From Mycobacterium kubicae (GTDB lineage: Bacteria > Actinomycetota > Actinomycetes > Mycobacteriales > Mycobacteriaceae): 64,000 bases of DNA. Positions 25,774 through 35,093 of the stretch are shown one piece after another; the first letter of the stretch is position 1, and the number at the start of each line of letters is the position of its first letter. The notes beneath the pieces are model-generated. The model was not told the DNA's origin and searched no databases. It saw only the letters and a program-made list of their open reading frames with translations. Both the position numbers and the translations under genes were made by a program. The stretch covers positions 4,278,001 through 4,342,000 of the forward strand of contig NZ_CP065047.1 in the NCBI RefSeq assembly GCF_015689175.1, written 5' to 3'.

Positions 25774-26463
25774 ATGTGGATCACCATCCTGGTGATGGCC
25801 GTCGCTGTCAGCCTCGAACCCTTCCGGATCGGCATGACGGCGTTGCTGCTGAACAGGCCCCGCCCGATGTTGCAGCTGCTGGCCTTCCTGTGCGGGGGCT
25901 TCGCGATGGGTATCGGCGTGGGTCTGGCGATTCTGTTCGTCTTCCGGCAGTGGCTGGACAAGGGGCCGCTCGATACCCATCAGTTGTCGTTACCCCGGGT
26001 GCAGATACTGATCGGCGGGCTGGCGGTGCTGGTCGCCGCCGTCCTGGCGCTGCGGACCGTCCTGGGCCGCCATTCACCGTCTGACGAGGAGCGCCGAACG
26101 CAGCCGCCCAAGGTGGCCAGATGGGCCCAGCAGCTGGTGCAAGGCGGTTCGCTGTGGGTTGCCGCGGTAGCCGGTCTGGGCATCGCGCTGCCGTCGGTGG
26201 ATTACCTGGCCGCGTTGGCCGTCATCCTGGCTTCGGGCGCCACGGCGACGAAACAAGTGGCGGCGCTGGTGCTGTTCAATGTGGCAGCCTTCGCGCTGCT
26301 CGAAATCCCGCTGCTGGCATACCTGTTCGCCCCCAACAAGACCCATACCGCTGTGCAAGCGCTGAACGACTGGATCCGGTCGCGACGCCGGATCGAGGTC
26401 GCCACCTTGCTCGCCGGCGTGGGCGCCGTGCTGCTTGCCGTGGGGCTGGCCGGCTTGTGCTGA
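25774..26463 (+). CDS. GAP/Sap family membrane protein (lipid-addressing type)
   Basis: 229-residue protein with about six transmembrane helices, starting MWITILVMAVAVSLEPFRIG and containing LLLNRPRPMLQLLAFLCGG. It resembles the GAP family, including Gap (glycopeptidolipid addressing) and Sap (sulfolipid-1 addressing), which help move glycolipids to the mycobacterial surface. The ribosome site is weak, so the exact start is uncertain. Its position next to stf0 and the PAPS genes suggests transport of a sulfated trehalose lipid. That link is inference from context. Confidence 0.78.
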   Translation: MWITILVMAVAVSLEPFRIGMTALLLNRPRPMLQLLAFLCGGFAMGIGVGLAILFVFRQWLDKGPLDTHQLSLPRVQILIGGLAVLVAAVLALRTVLGRHSPSDEERRTQPPKVARWAQQLVQGGSLWVAAVAGLGIALPSVDYLAALAVILASGATATKQVAALVLFNVAAFALLEIPLLAYLFAPNKTHTAVQALNDWIRSRRRIEVATLLAGVGAVLLAVGLAGLC

Positions 26464-26467
26464 CCCG

Positions 26468-27727
26468 CTACGCCAGGCGCTGGGCGGCGGCCACCGGACG
26501 CGACGCGTAGATCTGGGCCAGGAATTGCTCGACGGCCACCGCGGCGTGCGCCGCGCGGGCCGACCCGAAGATGTCGAAAGCGTGCTGGGCGTAGGGCAGT
26601 TCGGCGTAGACGACGGGCTGCCGGCTCACCTGCCGCAGGCGCGCGGTGAAGCTGCGGGCCTGCTCGACGGGAATCAACGAGTCGTTGGTGCCGTGCAGCA
26701 CGAAGAACGGCGGCGCGTCTTCGGAGATGTGGGTGATCGGTGAGGCGTTGCGGAACGGCTCCGCGGTCTCCGCACGCCGCAACTTGAAGACGTTCTTGGC
26801 CAGCACCGCACCCAGCAACGGATGCATGGAGCTGTCGTTGCGGGTGAAGTCGTAGACACCGTAGAAGGGCACGGCGGCCTGGACGCGGGTGTCGGCTTCT
26901 TCGAAGCCCGGCTGAAACTGCGGGTCGTTGGGAGTCAGCGCGGCCAGCGAGGACAAGTGTCCGCCGGCCGAGCCGCCGGTGATCGCGATCCAGTCCGGGT
27001 CGCCGCCGTATTCGGCGATGTGTTCTTTGGTCCAGGCGATCGCGCGTTTGACGTCGACGATGTGGTCGGGCCAGGTGGACCGCGGGCTGAGGCGGTAGTT
27101 GATGGCCACACAAACCCAGCCCAGCTCGGCCAGATGGCTCATCAGGGGATGCGCCTGGCCACGCTTGTTCCCGACCATCCACGCCCCACCAGGGACCTGC
27201 AGCAGCACCGGAGCCCGGCCGCCGCGATCAAGGTCGGGGCGGCGCCAGATGTCGAGCTCGTTGCGCGAACCGCACTCCCCGTAACTGATGTCCCCGTCGT
27301 GCGCGTAATCGCGATAGATGCGCAGCATGCGCGCCACGCCCGGCTTCTTGGCGGTTGCGCCCTCGGGCGCCGGCCGCTTCCACAGCTCACCACCGTCTTT
27401 GCGGCGATCCGGCCCCAACCCGGCGTCCAGCGCCGCGGTCAGTGGCCCGTCGGCCGACCGACCGATGTGCCGCAACCCCAGCAACCCCACCCAAGACACC
27501 GCCGACACCAGCCAGGACACGCGCAGCACCCGCGGCGACAACCGCCGAGACACCGCAACCAGCGCCGCGAACTGGGCGCCGAGGGTCTGCATCGGCAGCT
27601 CGGAGGCGAACAGGCCGTAAGCGAAGGCGTACAGCGACCCGTAGCCACTCTTGGAAAGCGGGCGGTAACCGTTGGCGGTGAACGCCAAACCCAACACGGA
27701 CCCCAACACGGCCGCTATTCGCTTCAC
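26468..27727 (-). CDS. Alpha/beta hydrolase, LipO-like esterase
   Basis: 419-residue esterase of the hormone-sensitive lipase type with a roughly 130-residue N-terminal extension that holds one or two hydrophobic stretches (MKRIAAVLGSVLGLAFTANG and the SWLVSAVSWVGLLGL region). The oxyanion motif is VPGGAWMVG, with Pro in place of the usual His of HGGxW; the nucleophile elbow is GGSAGGHLSS; later come NDSLIPVEQ (Asp) and AQHAFDIFGS (His). Length and layout fit the mycobacterial LipO (Rv1426c) group. The start is GTG with GGAAGG before it. It converges with the GAP gene, four bases separating the stops. Substrate unknown, probably an acyl ester. Confidence 0.85.
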   Translation of the reverse strand: MKRIAAVLGSVLGLAFTANGYRPLSKSGYGSLYAFAYGLFASELPMQTLGAQFAALVAVSRRLSPRVLRVSWLVSAVSWVGLLGLRHIGRSADGPLTAALDAGLGPDRRKDGGELWKRPAPEGATAKKPGVARMLRIYRDYAHDGDISYGECGSRNELDIWRRPDLDRGGRAPVLLQVPGGAWMVGNKRGQAHPLMSHLAELGWVCVAINYRLSPRSTWPDHIVDVKRAIAWTKEHIAEYGGDPDWIAITGGSAGGHLSSLAALTPNDPQFQPGFEEADTRVQAAVPFYGVYDFTRNDSSMHPLLGAVLAKNVFKLRRAETAEPFRNASPITHISEDAPPFFVLHGTNDSLIPVEQARSFTARLRQVSRQPVVYAELPYAQHAFDIFGSARAAHAAVAVEQFLAQIYASRPVAAAQRLA

Positions 27728-27799
27728 AGCTGTCCTTCCCGTCCCTGACTGTCAATGAATCTAACTTCTTAGTCGGTGGGCACTTGAAGACCGGGGCCG

Positions 27800-30172
27800 T
27801 CAGCCGGTTTCGCCGGCTTCTCCCGCGCCTCCGGCGTCGCGGGTTTCCTGTGGCTCCTCGAGGACCTGGTAGGCCGGGTTGACCATGGCCACCGGCCCGT
27901 CGTGGTTCTGGCGGGCTTTACCGGTGACGCGTACCCGCTGGCCCGGCGCGATGTCTGACCCGCCCCGGCCGGGGTGGAAGGTGATCTCCAGGTCGCCGCT
28001 GTCGTCGCCGACGACGACCCAACGCGACGTGCGCCCGCCTTTGGTGACGTCCTCGATCTGGTTGACCCGCCCTTCCACGGTGGCGCGGTGGCCGGGGATG
28101 AGGCTGGCCACGGTGATCACCGATGGCGGCCGCTCGGGATGCTCGTAGGCGTCGACGTCGCGGTCTTCTGACTGCGTCACCCAATCTTCGAGCTTGTCCA
28201 GTTCTCGGGCGATCCGCTGCTCGAAGCGTTCCGGATAAGCCTCTTTGATCCGCGACTGCACGTCGTAGGGCACGATCGTCGCCGCGGCGTCCGGTATCAG
28301 GCTGACCGCCCGCGCGATCTTGTCGGCCGTGCGGTCGTGCAGGAGTCGTCCCAGCAGCGGCGCGTAGGTGCGACGCGGCAGCAGCACCGTCACGTTGGTG
28401 TCGGGGTGTTCTTTCGCCGCCGTCGCGACCAGCACCTGGGCCGACCGGGTGACGCGTCGATCCGGGCAGTCCACTACCCGCAGCGGCGTCTCGAGTCCGA
28501 AGTGGTCCCAGCGCTTTCGGATCTGCGCGGCATGGATGGCGTCGACCATGAAGTGCACCGCGATCAGCTCGTCGGCCCGCAATCCTTTCCCGTAGCGCAA
28601 CGCCTCGATCACCGCGAGGTCCACCGAGTTCACGAAGATGTACACCCGGTGCCGCGCGTATTTCACCAACTCCGGACGGTCGGTGCGGAACATCTCGAGA
28701 ATGGCCGCCTCCGCGCGGTATTCGCGGTTGAGCCGCATCAGCATGAGGACCAGCAGCGGGAAGACCACGACGACCAGCCACGCGCCTTCGGTGAACTTGG
28801 CCACCGCGAAGATGCCCACCACGACCGTCGAAAGAATCCCGGCGGACAGGTTGATGGCGAGCCGGTGTCGCCAGCCCGGCTCCCGGTGTGTCAGATGGTG
28901 TTTGGTCATCCCGTAGCCGGCCATGGAGAATCCGGTGAATACGCCGATGGCGTAGAACGGGACCAGCGCATTGACCGAGCCGCCGGTGGTGATCACCAGC
29001 GCGACCGACAGCGCGGTGAGCGCGATGATGCCGTTGGAGAACACCAGCCGATGCCCCCGCTTCATCAGCTGCCGCGGCAAGAAGCGGTCCTCGGCGACGA
29101 AACTGGCCAGCGCCGGGAAGCCGTTGAAGCTGGTGTTGGCGCCGGTGAACAAGATTGCCGCAGTAGCGGCTTGAACGAGGAAGAAGAAGATGTCCCCGGT
29201 CAGCCCGCCGCCGAAGACCGCCCGGCCGATCTGGGAGAGCACCGAGGGATATTCGGACAGGTAGGGGGTGGCGTGGGTGGCGTAGGCCAGGTAGGCCACC
29301 CCGGCCAACAAAAAGCCCAGAGTGCAGGCCATCGCGGTGAGCACGCGACTGGCGTTGCGGCCCTCCGGTTTCCGGAAGACGTCGACGGTGTTGGAGATCG
29401 CCTCCACGCCGGTCAACGACGAGCCACCGTTGGCGAAAGCGCGCAGTAACACCAGGATCGTCGCACCCATCACCAGCCCGTTGCCCTGATGTACGGGCAC
29501 GGTTCCGGCCAGATGCTGCGCATCGTAGGTGGGCAATCCCCACACCAGGTGGCGGACAACCCCGACGACGATGGTCAGGCCGACCATGATCACGAAGAGG
29601 TAGGTGGCCGCCGCGAACGGCTTCCCGGCTTCCTTCAGCCCGCGCAGGTTCAAGTAGCAGATGACGACCACCACGCCGACGGTGATTTCCAGGCTGAACG
29701 GGCCCAACCGCGGAATCGCCGACACCACCGCGACCGTCCCGGCCGCCGACTGCACCGCCACGGTCACCACATAGTCGATCAGCAGTGCCGCGGCGGCGAT
29801 CTGTGCGACTTTGGGGCCGAAGTTGTCCCGGGCGACGATGTAGGAACCGCCGGCACGGGTGTATGCCATCACCACCTGCCGATAGGACGCGGCGACCAAC
29901 ACCAGGATCAGCAAGATCACCCCGGTGATGGGCAGCAGCAACGCGAAGGCCGCCAGCCCGGCATGGGGCAGTAGCTCGATCAGGATCTGTTCGGGACCAT
30001 ACGCGGTCGACGAGATGGCGTCGGGTGAAAGCGCGCCCAGCGCAACCGGATTGGACAGTCGCTCGGCCGCCAGGTCCTCGGTGATCAGCGGCTTGCCCAG
30101 AAACACTCGCTTGAGGATGTCGCCCAGGGTCAGGGGGATACGCGGCTTGCCCGCCGAAGTGGTCACGACCAC
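27800..30172 (-). CDS. APC-superfamily permease (KUP/KimA-like) with C-terminal OB-fold domain
   Basis: 790-residue membrane protein. About residues 50-490 form a 12-helix amino acid/K+ permease core beginning LSPDAISSTAYGPEQILIE and including AYTRAGGSYIVARDNFGPKV. Residues about 500-670 form a soluble region, VYIFVNSVDLAVIEALRYG then TVLLPRRTYAPLLGRLLHDR, like the cytosolic part of KimA-type potassium importers. Residues about 690-775 look like an OB-fold (TVEGRVNQIEDVTKGGRTSR, then GQRVRVTGKARQNHDG). KimA lacks an OB-fold. Start GTG 30172; other GTGs nearby. It may be cotranscribed with dapC, 58 bases upstream. Potassium or amino acid as substrate is undecided. Confidence 0.82.
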   Translation of the reverse strand: MVVTTSAGKPRIPLTLGDILKRVFLGKPLITEDLAAERLSNPVALGALSPDAISSTAYGPEQILIELLPHAGLAAFALLLPITGVILLILVLVAASYRQVVMAYTRAGGSYIVARDNFGPKVAQIAAAALLIDYVVTVAVQSAAGTVAVVSAIPRLGPFSLEITVGVVVVICYLNLRGLKEAGKPFAAATYLFVIMVGLTIVVGVVRHLVWGLPTYDAQHLAGTVPVHQGNGLVMGATILVLLRAFANGGSSLTGVEAISNTVDVFRKPEGRNASRVLTAMACTLGFLLAGVAYLAYATHATPYLSEYPSVLSQIGRAVFGGGLTGDIFFFLVQAATAAILFTGANTSFNGFPALASFVAEDRFLPRQLMKRGHRLVFSNGIIALTALSVALVITTGGSVNALVPFYAIGVFTGFSMAGYGMTKHHLTHREPGWRHRLAINLSAGILSTVVVGIFAVAKFTEGAWLVVVVFPLLVLMLMRLNREYRAEAAILEMFRTDRPELVKYARHRVYIFVNSVDLAVIEALRYGKGLRADELIAVHFMVDAIHAAQIRKRWDHFGLETPLRVVDCPDRRVTRSAQVLVATAAKEHPDTNVTVLLPRRTYAPLLGRLLHDRTADKIARAVSLIPDAAATIVPYDVQSRIKEAYPERFEQRIARELDKLEDWVTQSEDRDVDAYEHPERPPSVITVASLIPGHRATVEGRVNQIEDVTKGGRTSRWVVVGDDSGDLEITFHPGRGGSDIAPGQRVRVTGKARQNHDGPVAMVNPAYQVLEEPQETRDAGGAGEAGETG

Positions 30173-30230
30173 ACATTGTGCCGGTCGACCCTGGCCGCCG
30201 GCGGGTAGCCGGGCCAGCGAGCGTCGGGTG

Positions 30231-31316
30231 TTAGCTGAGCCGGCGCGCCGCGGCGTCGATGCGTTCGTCGGTGGCCGTCAGCGCCACCCGTACATGCCGA
30301 CCGCCACGCGGGCCGTAGAAGTCGCCCGGAGCGACCAAAATGCCGCGTTCGGCGAACCAGGCGACCGTGTCGTGGCAGCCCTGGCCGCGGCTGGCCCAGA
30401 GGTAGAGCCCGGCCTCGGAATGGTCGACGGTGAAACCCGCCGAGCGCAGGGCAGGCAACAGCGCGGCCCGCCGCCGCGCGTACCGCTCGCGCTGCATCTT
30501 CTCGTGGTCGTCGTCGTCCAGGGCGGCGACCATGGCGGCCTGCACCGGAGTGGGCACCATCATGCCGGCGTGCTTACGCACCGCCAGCAATTCAGCAACC
30601 AGGCCCGCGTCGCCGGTGACGAAGCCGGCTCGGTAGCCGGCCAGCGACGAAGTCTTGGACAGCGAATGCACCGCCAGCAGTCCGGTGTGGTCGCCGCCGC
30701 ACACCGACGGGTGGAGCACCGAGTACGGCTGCGCGTCCCACGCCAAACCGAGGTAGCACTCGTCGGAGGCCACCAGCACGCCCCGGTCGCGCGCCCAGTC
30801 GACGACCTTGCGCAGATGGTCCAGGCCCAACACCCGCCCGGTCGGGTTGCTCGGCGAGTTGAGATACACCAAGGCCGGGGTCCGCGGTCCCAGCTGGGTC
30901 AACGAGTCGGCTTGCAGCACGGTGGCGCCGGCCAGCCGCGCACCGACGTCGTAGGTCGGGTACGCCAATTCGGGCACCACGACCGCGTCGGCGGGCCCGA
31001 TGCCCAGCAGTGTCGGCAGCCAGGCGATGAGCTCCTTGGTGCCGATGACGGGCAACACCGCCGCTTCGGCCAACCCGGTGATCCCGTAGCGGCGGGCCAG
31101 CGCGGCGACCGCCGATTCCCGCAGCTGCAGGGTCCCGGCGGTGGCGGGATAGCCGGGTGCAGCACTGGCGGCGGCCAGCGCCTCCTGGATGACCGGCGCG
31201 ACCGGATCGGCGGGCGTGCCGACGGACAGGTCGACGATGCCGTCCGGGTGGGCACCGGCCACCGCTTTGGCGTCGGCGAGGGTGTCCCACGGGAAAACCG
31301 GCAGGGACGCCGACAC
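30231..31316 (-). CDS. dapC: Succinyldiaminopimelate aminotransferase, DapC-type (actinobacterial)
   Basis: 361-residue fold-type I PLP aminotransferase, the expected size of Rv1178. The PLP lysine is in SLSKTSSLAGYRAGF, and the conserved NSPSNPTGR and the Asp-containing DECYLGLAWD segments are present. The family, next to a ferredoxin gene, is assigned as actinobacterial DapC, which transfers an amino group from glutamate in lysine and diaminopimelate synthesis. A longer open frame runs through fdxC, but homology starts at GTG 31316, 32 bases after the fdxC stop. Other mycobacterial aminotransferases also have DapC activity, so the symbol is slightly uncertain. Confidence 0.83.
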   Translation of the reverse strand: MSASLPVFPWDTLADAKAVAGAHPDGIVDLSVGTPADPVAPVIQEALAAASAAPGYPATAGTLQLRESAVAALARRYGITGLAEAAVLPVIGTKELIAWLPTLLGIGPADAVVVPELAYPTYDVGARLAGATVLQADSLTQLGPRTPALVYLNSPSNPTGRVLGLDHLRKVVDWARDRGVLVASDECYLGLAWDAQPYSVLHPSVCGGDHTGLLAVHSLSKTSSLAGYRAGFVTGDAGLVAELLAVRKHAGMMVPTPVQAAMVAALDDDDHEKMQRERYARRRAALLPALRSAGFTVDHSEAGLYLWASRGQGCHDTVAWFAERGILVAPGDFYGPRGGRHVRVALTATDERIDAAARRLS

Positions 31317-31348
31317 CGGCCGGCGCCGCCGAGGGTGCTGGGGCCCGC

Positions 31349-31675
31349 TCAGTCTTCTTCGCCCTGCGGGGGCAGGTCCTTGACCACTTGCGGGTCGTTC
31401 TCGGTCATCCCCACCTTGGCCGCACCGCCCGGCGATCCGAGCTCCTCGAAGAAGTCGGCGTTGATCTGCGTGTACTGGCTCCACTGCTCGGGCACGTCGT
31501 CTTCGTAGTAGATCGCTTCGACCGGGCACACCGGTTCGCAAGCGCCGCAGTCCACGCACTCATCGGGGTGGATGTAGAGCATCCGGGCACCCTCGTAGAT
31601 GCAGTCGACCGGGCACTCCTCAATGCATGCCTTGTCCTTGATGTCGACGCAAGGCTGCGCGATCGTGTACGTCAC
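31349..31675 (-). CDS. fdxC: Ferredoxin FdxC (7Fe type)
   Basis: 108-residue soluble ferredoxin. The cysteines in CVDIKDKACIEECPVDC and CVDCGACEPVCPVEAIYY match the 3Fe-4S plus 4Fe-4S pattern of actinobacterial 7Fe ferredoxins. The tail is acidic (PPQGEED). Ortholog of Rv1177. It starts with GTG and is followed by dapC. Ferredoxins of this type can feed electrons to P450s; whether it serves the P450 in the left part is unknown. Confidence 0.95.
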   Translation of the reverse strand: MTYTIAQPCVDIKDKACIEECPVDCIYEGARMLYIHPDECVDCGACEPVCPVEAIYYEDDVPEQWSQYTQINADFFEELGSPGGAAKVGMTENDPQVVKDLPPQGEED

Positions 31676-31775
31676 GGACGTCTCCTCAACGTGTCCTCTG
31701 GGTACTGCTCACTGTGGGCTGCTGGTGCGTCACAAGGGCTTCCGGAGCCCCGGTAGATGACGCGTTCGGTTACTG

Positions 31776-31802
31776 ATACTAGACGTAGCACATACACGTC
31801 AA
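31776..31802 (-). promoter_or_regulatory. Probable SigA-like promoter of fdxC
   Basis: On the minus strand TTGACG is followed 15 bases later by TAGTAT, about 100 bases before the fdxC start. The -35 is a good match and the spacing is short. The rest of the 410-base fdxC/TB8.4 gap has a triple 9-base repeat (TGCGGCCGG, 31832-31858) and a direct repeat near 31960; no gene is supported there. Confidence 0.45.
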
Positions 31803-31831
31803 CCATCAGGCACGCCCGGGACCGCGGTCGC

Positions 31832-31858
31832 TGCGGCCGGTGCGGCCGGTGCGGCCGG
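31832..31858. repeat. Three tandem copies of a 9-bp unit
   Basis: TGCGGCCGG occurs three times head to tail in the gap between fdxC and TB8.4. It lies just upstream of the proposed fdxC promoter region as read from fdxC. It is a simple GC-rich microsatellite with no recognised role. Confidence 0.85.
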
Positions 31859-31957
31859 CTCCAGGAATTCACCGTCGAGCTCCGGTGTCCTATTTCGGTA
31901 TCGGTGAAACCGCCAAAAAAGCGCTCTGACCTGCGAAGAGTTACGCTGCAGGGGGGT

Positions 31958-31978
31958 ATTGCGATATCCATTGCGATA
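31958..31978. promoter_or_regulatory. Direct repeat ATTGCGATA x2 upstream of TB8.4
   Basis: ATTGCGATA, three bases, ATTGCGATA: two identical nonamers with a 12-base period about 110 bases before the TB8.4 start. This AT-rich patch stands out in a GC-rich gap and could bind a regulator. No known mycobacterial box was recognised. Confidence 0.35.
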
Positions 31979-32085
31979 GAAGGAAGCCCGGGGGGCCTGG
32001 TAGCCTGAGTCGCAGACGGCAACCGCTGGGCAGATGTCGTCGCCGTCCTTTCGGTCGGTGCATTAGTTGGGGAAGGTGTCCACTC

Positions 32086-32421
32086 ATGGCAAGGCTGTCG
32101 TTGGCAAAATTCGCCGCCGCTGTTGGCGGTTTGGGCGTGGCGTTGACCGCTGCGACCGGTATCGCGTCCGCAGATCCGCTGGACGCGGTCATTAACACGA
32201 ACTGCAGTTACCCGCAGGTGATTGCCGCGCTCAACGCGACGAACCCGGGAGCTGCGGCGCAGTTCAATGGGTCGCCGATCGCGCAGAACTACCTGCAGCG
32301 GTTCCTGGCGTCGCCGCCGCCGCAGCGCGCGCAGATGGCGGCGCAGCTGCAGGCGATGCCGGGCGCTTCGCAGTACATCGGCGTGGTTGAGTCCGTCGCC
32401 GGTGTCTGCAACCAGTACTGA
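32086..32421 (+). CDS. TB8.4: Secreted antigen TB8.4-like (hemophore-like)
   Basis: 111-residue secreted protein. A Sec signal peptide (LAKFAAAVGGLGVALTAATG, cleavage near ASA-DP) precedes a small helical domain with two cysteines (INTNCSYPQV and VAGVCNQY) that can form one disulfide. Ortholog of Rv1174c, a low-molecular-weight T-cell antigen; related mycobacterial hemophore-like proteins can bind haem. Here it lies between fdxC and fbiC as in M. tuberculosis. A strong hairpin follows its stop. Confidence 0.92.
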   Translation: MARLSLAKFAAAVGGLGVALTAATGIASADPLDAVINTNCSYPQVIAALNATNPGAAAQFNGSPIAQNYLQRFLASPPPQRAQMAAQLQAMPGASQYIGVVESVAGVCNQY

Positions 32422-32448
32422 GTCCGCTCAGTAAGCAGCTGATTAGTC

Positions 32449-32485
32449 CCGACACTCCGGGCCGAGCTTCGGCCCGGAGTGTCGG
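32449..32485. terminator. Bidirectional hairpin terminator between TB8.4 and fbiC
   Basis: A perfect 17-base inverted repeat (CCGACACTCCGGGCCGA and its complement) with a three-base loop lies between the convergent TB8.4 and fbiC stops. Only a short CGTTTCT tail follows, so it is an I-shaped mycobacterial-type terminator rather than a classic U-tract one. Its symmetry suits both directions. Confidence 0.75.
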
Positions 32486-32501
32486 CGTTTCTGCAGAGAA
32501 G

Positions 32502-35093
32502 TCAGGCCGCGAGCGGGGCGTAGGTGGTGGTGCGCTGCCGGGCCGGGCGGCCGATGCCTTCGGCGATGGCGGCCAGTTCGGCCGCCGTTTTGGCCGATCC
32601 ATGCTCGGAGCCGGCCATCCGCGAGATCGTCTCCTCCATCAGCGTGCCGCCCAAATCGTTGGCGCCGCCGTTGAGCATGACCTGCGTGCGCTCCACGCCA
32701 AGCTTCACCCAGCTGGTCTGGATGTGAGAGATCCTGCCGTGCAGCATGATTCGCGCCAAGGCGTGCACCGCGCGGTTGTCGCGGTGCGTGGGCCCGGGCC
32801 GCGCGGCACCGGCCAGATACAACGGTGAATTGTGGTGCACGAACGGCAGCGGCACGAACTCGGTGAATCCGCCGGTGCGGTCCTGAATCTCGCGCAACAC
32901 GTTGAGATGGGCTACCCAATGCCGCGGGCTGTCGACGTGGCCGTACATCATCGTCGATGACGAACGGAGCCCCACTTCGTGGGCGGTGGTGACGATTTCG
33001 ATCCACAGCGATGTCGGCAACTTGCCCTTGGTGAGCACCCAACGCACCTCGTCGTCGAGGATCTCCGCGGCGGTGCCCGGAATGGTGTCCAGGCCGGCCT
33101 CGCGCAGGCCGATCAACCACTCGCGAATGCTCAACCCGCTCTTGGTGACACCGTTGGCGATCTCCATCGGGGAGAACGCATGCACATGCATCGACGGCAC
33201 CCGGGCCTTGACCGCGCGGACCAGATCGGCGTAGCCGGTGACCGGCAACTCCGGGTCGATGCCGCCTTGCATACATACTTCGGTGGCACCGGCGACGTGG
33301 GCTTCCCATGCCCGTTCGGCTACCTCGGCGGTCGACAGCGAATAGGCGTCGGCGTCGCCTTTGCGCTGAGCGAAGGCGCAGAACCGGCAGCCGGTGTAGC
33401 AGATGTTGGTGAAGTTGATGTTGCGGTTGACCACGAAGGTCACGTCGTCGCCGACCACTTCCCGGCGCAGCGAATCCGCAAGCGCAGCAACCGCTTCCAG
33501 GGCGGGACCGTCGGCGGTGGCCAACGCCAGGTATTCGTCGTCGGTGCAGGCGGCCGGGTCCCGTTCGGCTGACCGCAGCGCGGCCAGCACGTCGGTGTCG
33601 ATGCGTTCAGGAGCGCGGCGCGCCAGTTCGTGCACGTGCGACCGGATGGAATCCCAGTCGCCGAACGCGCTGTCGAGATCGCTGCGGGCACCGGTGTTGC
33701 GACCCTCGGTGTCGATCGCGGCATTGAGGTCCACTCGGCCCAGCGATGACACGTCGTCGGGCTCCTGCCAGGGCATGCCCACCGGATTGACGTCGCGGGC
33801 CAAGCCGGTGGCCGGATCGGCCAGCGCGACAACGTGTCCCCGCACCCGCGGATCGATCCACGCCGCACCGGCCTGGACGTACTTGGGCTGGGCGGTCAGC
33901 CGCTGCACCAACTCGTAGCCGGCTTCGGCGGTGACCGCGGCCAGGTCGTCCAGCGCCGGCCAAGGCCGTTCCGGATTGACATGGTCGGGGGTCAGCGGTG
34001 ATACGCCACCCCAGTCGTCGACACCGGCGCGCAGCAGGGCCAGGCACTCGTCACGAGAGACCAGGTTCGGCGGCGCCTGAATGCGCATAGCCGGGCCCAG
34101 GACCAGGCGGGCGACGGCCACCGTGGCGAGGTAGTCCTCGATCCCAGCGTCGGGCACGGCGGCCATGGCGGTGTGCTGTTTGGCCCGAAAGTTCTGCACG
34201 ATCACTTCCTGGATGTGCCCGAACTCTTTGTGCACCTTGCGGATTGCGTGCAATGTCTCGGCTCGTTCGACCAGTGTCTCGCCGATGCCGACCAGCAGGC
34301 CAGTGGTGAACGGAATGGACAACCGGCCGGCGTCGGTGAGGGTGCGCAGCCGCACGGCGGGGTCTTTGTCCGGGCTGCCGTAGTGCGCCAGCCCCTTGGT
34401 TTCGAACAGCCGCCGTGACGTCGTCTCGAGCATCATGCCCATCGACGGCGCCACCGGCTTGAGCCGCGACATCTCCGCCCAGCTCATCACCCCGGGATTC
34501 AAGTGCGGCAACAACCCCGTCTCTTCCAGCACGCGAATCGCCATGGCCCGCACATAGGACAACGTGGAGTCGTATCCGCGCTCACCGAGCCACTCGCGCG
34601 CCTCGGGCCAGCGGTCCTCGGGACGATCTCCGAGCGTGAACAGCGCTTCCTTGCAACCGAGTTCGGCACCGCGACGGGCGATGTCGAGGATTTCGTCGGG
34701 CTCCAGGTACATGCCGGACCCCTGGGCGCGCAGCTTGCCCGGCACGGTGACGAAGGTGCAGTAATGGCAGTTGTCGCGGCACAGGTGGGTGACCGGGATG
34801 AAGACCTTGCGCGAATAGGTGATCGGTAGTCGGCCCTGCGGCCCGCGGACCCCGGCGGATTCCAGGCCGGCGTCGCGCACCCGGGCTGCGCTGGCGCACA
34901 GGTCAGTCAGATCGGCGCCGCGGGCGGTCAACGCGATGGCCGCCTCGTCGACGTTGAGTACGACACCATCGCGCGCCCGCCGCAGCACCCGCCGTAACGC
35001 CGATGCGCTGGTCCGTGTCGGAACGACGGGGCTGGGCAGAGTCGTGGGCTGCTGGCCCGGTGGCTCCGGCGTCTGCTCCGGTGTTAAAGGCAC
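32502..35093 (-). CDS. fbiC: FO synthase FbiC (CofG-CofH fusion)
   Basis: 863-residue two-domain radical SAM enzyme that makes the deazaflavin FO of coenzyme F420. The CofG half has its 4Fe-4S motif CRDNCHYC at residues 105-112; the CofH half has CYTGCRFC at about 565-572. It joins tyrosine with the flavin-pathway diaminouracil precursor using two SAM-radical steps. Length agrees with Rv1173 (856). Start is GTG 35093. An Rv1155-like F420-binding protein is encoded at 57.7 kb in the same window. Confidence 0.96.
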   Translation of the reverse strand: MPLTPEQTPEPPGQQPTTLPSPVVPTRTSASALRRVLRRARDGVVLNVDEAAIALTARGADLTDLCASAARVRDAGLESAGVRGPQGRLPITYSRKVFIPVTHLCRDNCHYCTFVTVPGKLRAQGSGMYLEPDEILDIARRGAELGCKEALFTLGDRPEDRWPEAREWLGERGYDSTLSYVRAMAIRVLEETGLLPHLNPGVMSWAEMSRLKPVAPSMGMMLETTSRRLFETKGLAHYGSPDKDPAVRLRTLTDAGRLSIPFTTGLLVGIGETLVERAETLHAIRKVHKEFGHIQEVIVQNFRAKQHTAMAAVPDAGIEDYLATVAVARLVLGPAMRIQAPPNLVSRDECLALLRAGVDDWGGVSPLTPDHVNPERPWPALDDLAAVTAEAGYELVQRLTAQPKYVQAGAAWIDPRVRGHVVALADPATGLARDVNPVGMPWQEPDDVSSLGRVDLNAAIDTEGRNTGARSDLDSAFGDWDSIRSHVHELARRAPERIDTDVLAALRSAERDPAACTDDEYLALATADGPALEAVAALADSLRREVVGDDVTFVVNRNINFTNICYTGCRFCAFAQRKGDADAYSLSTAEVAERAWEAHVAGATEVCMQGGIDPELPVTGYADLVRAVKARVPSMHVHAFSPMEIANGVTKSGLSIREWLIGLREAGLDTIPGTAAEILDDEVRWVLTKGKLPTSLWIEIVTTAHEVGLRSSSTMMYGHVDSPRHWVAHLNVLREIQDRTGGFTEFVPLPFVHHNSPLYLAGAARPGPTHRDNRAVHALARIMLHGRISHIQTSWVKLGVERTQVMLNGGANDLGGTLMEETISRMAGSEHGSAKTAAELAAIAEGIGRPARQRTTTYAPLAA

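Noticed and set aside
30231..31559. Aminotransferase reading extended by 81 residues
   Set aside because: The extension is antisense-like, Arg-rich and overlaps fdxC; homology begins at 31316.
31757..32008. 83-codon plus-strand open frame in the fdxC-TB8.4 gap
   Set aside because: No ribosome site or homology; contains the 9-bp repeats and the promoter on the other strand.
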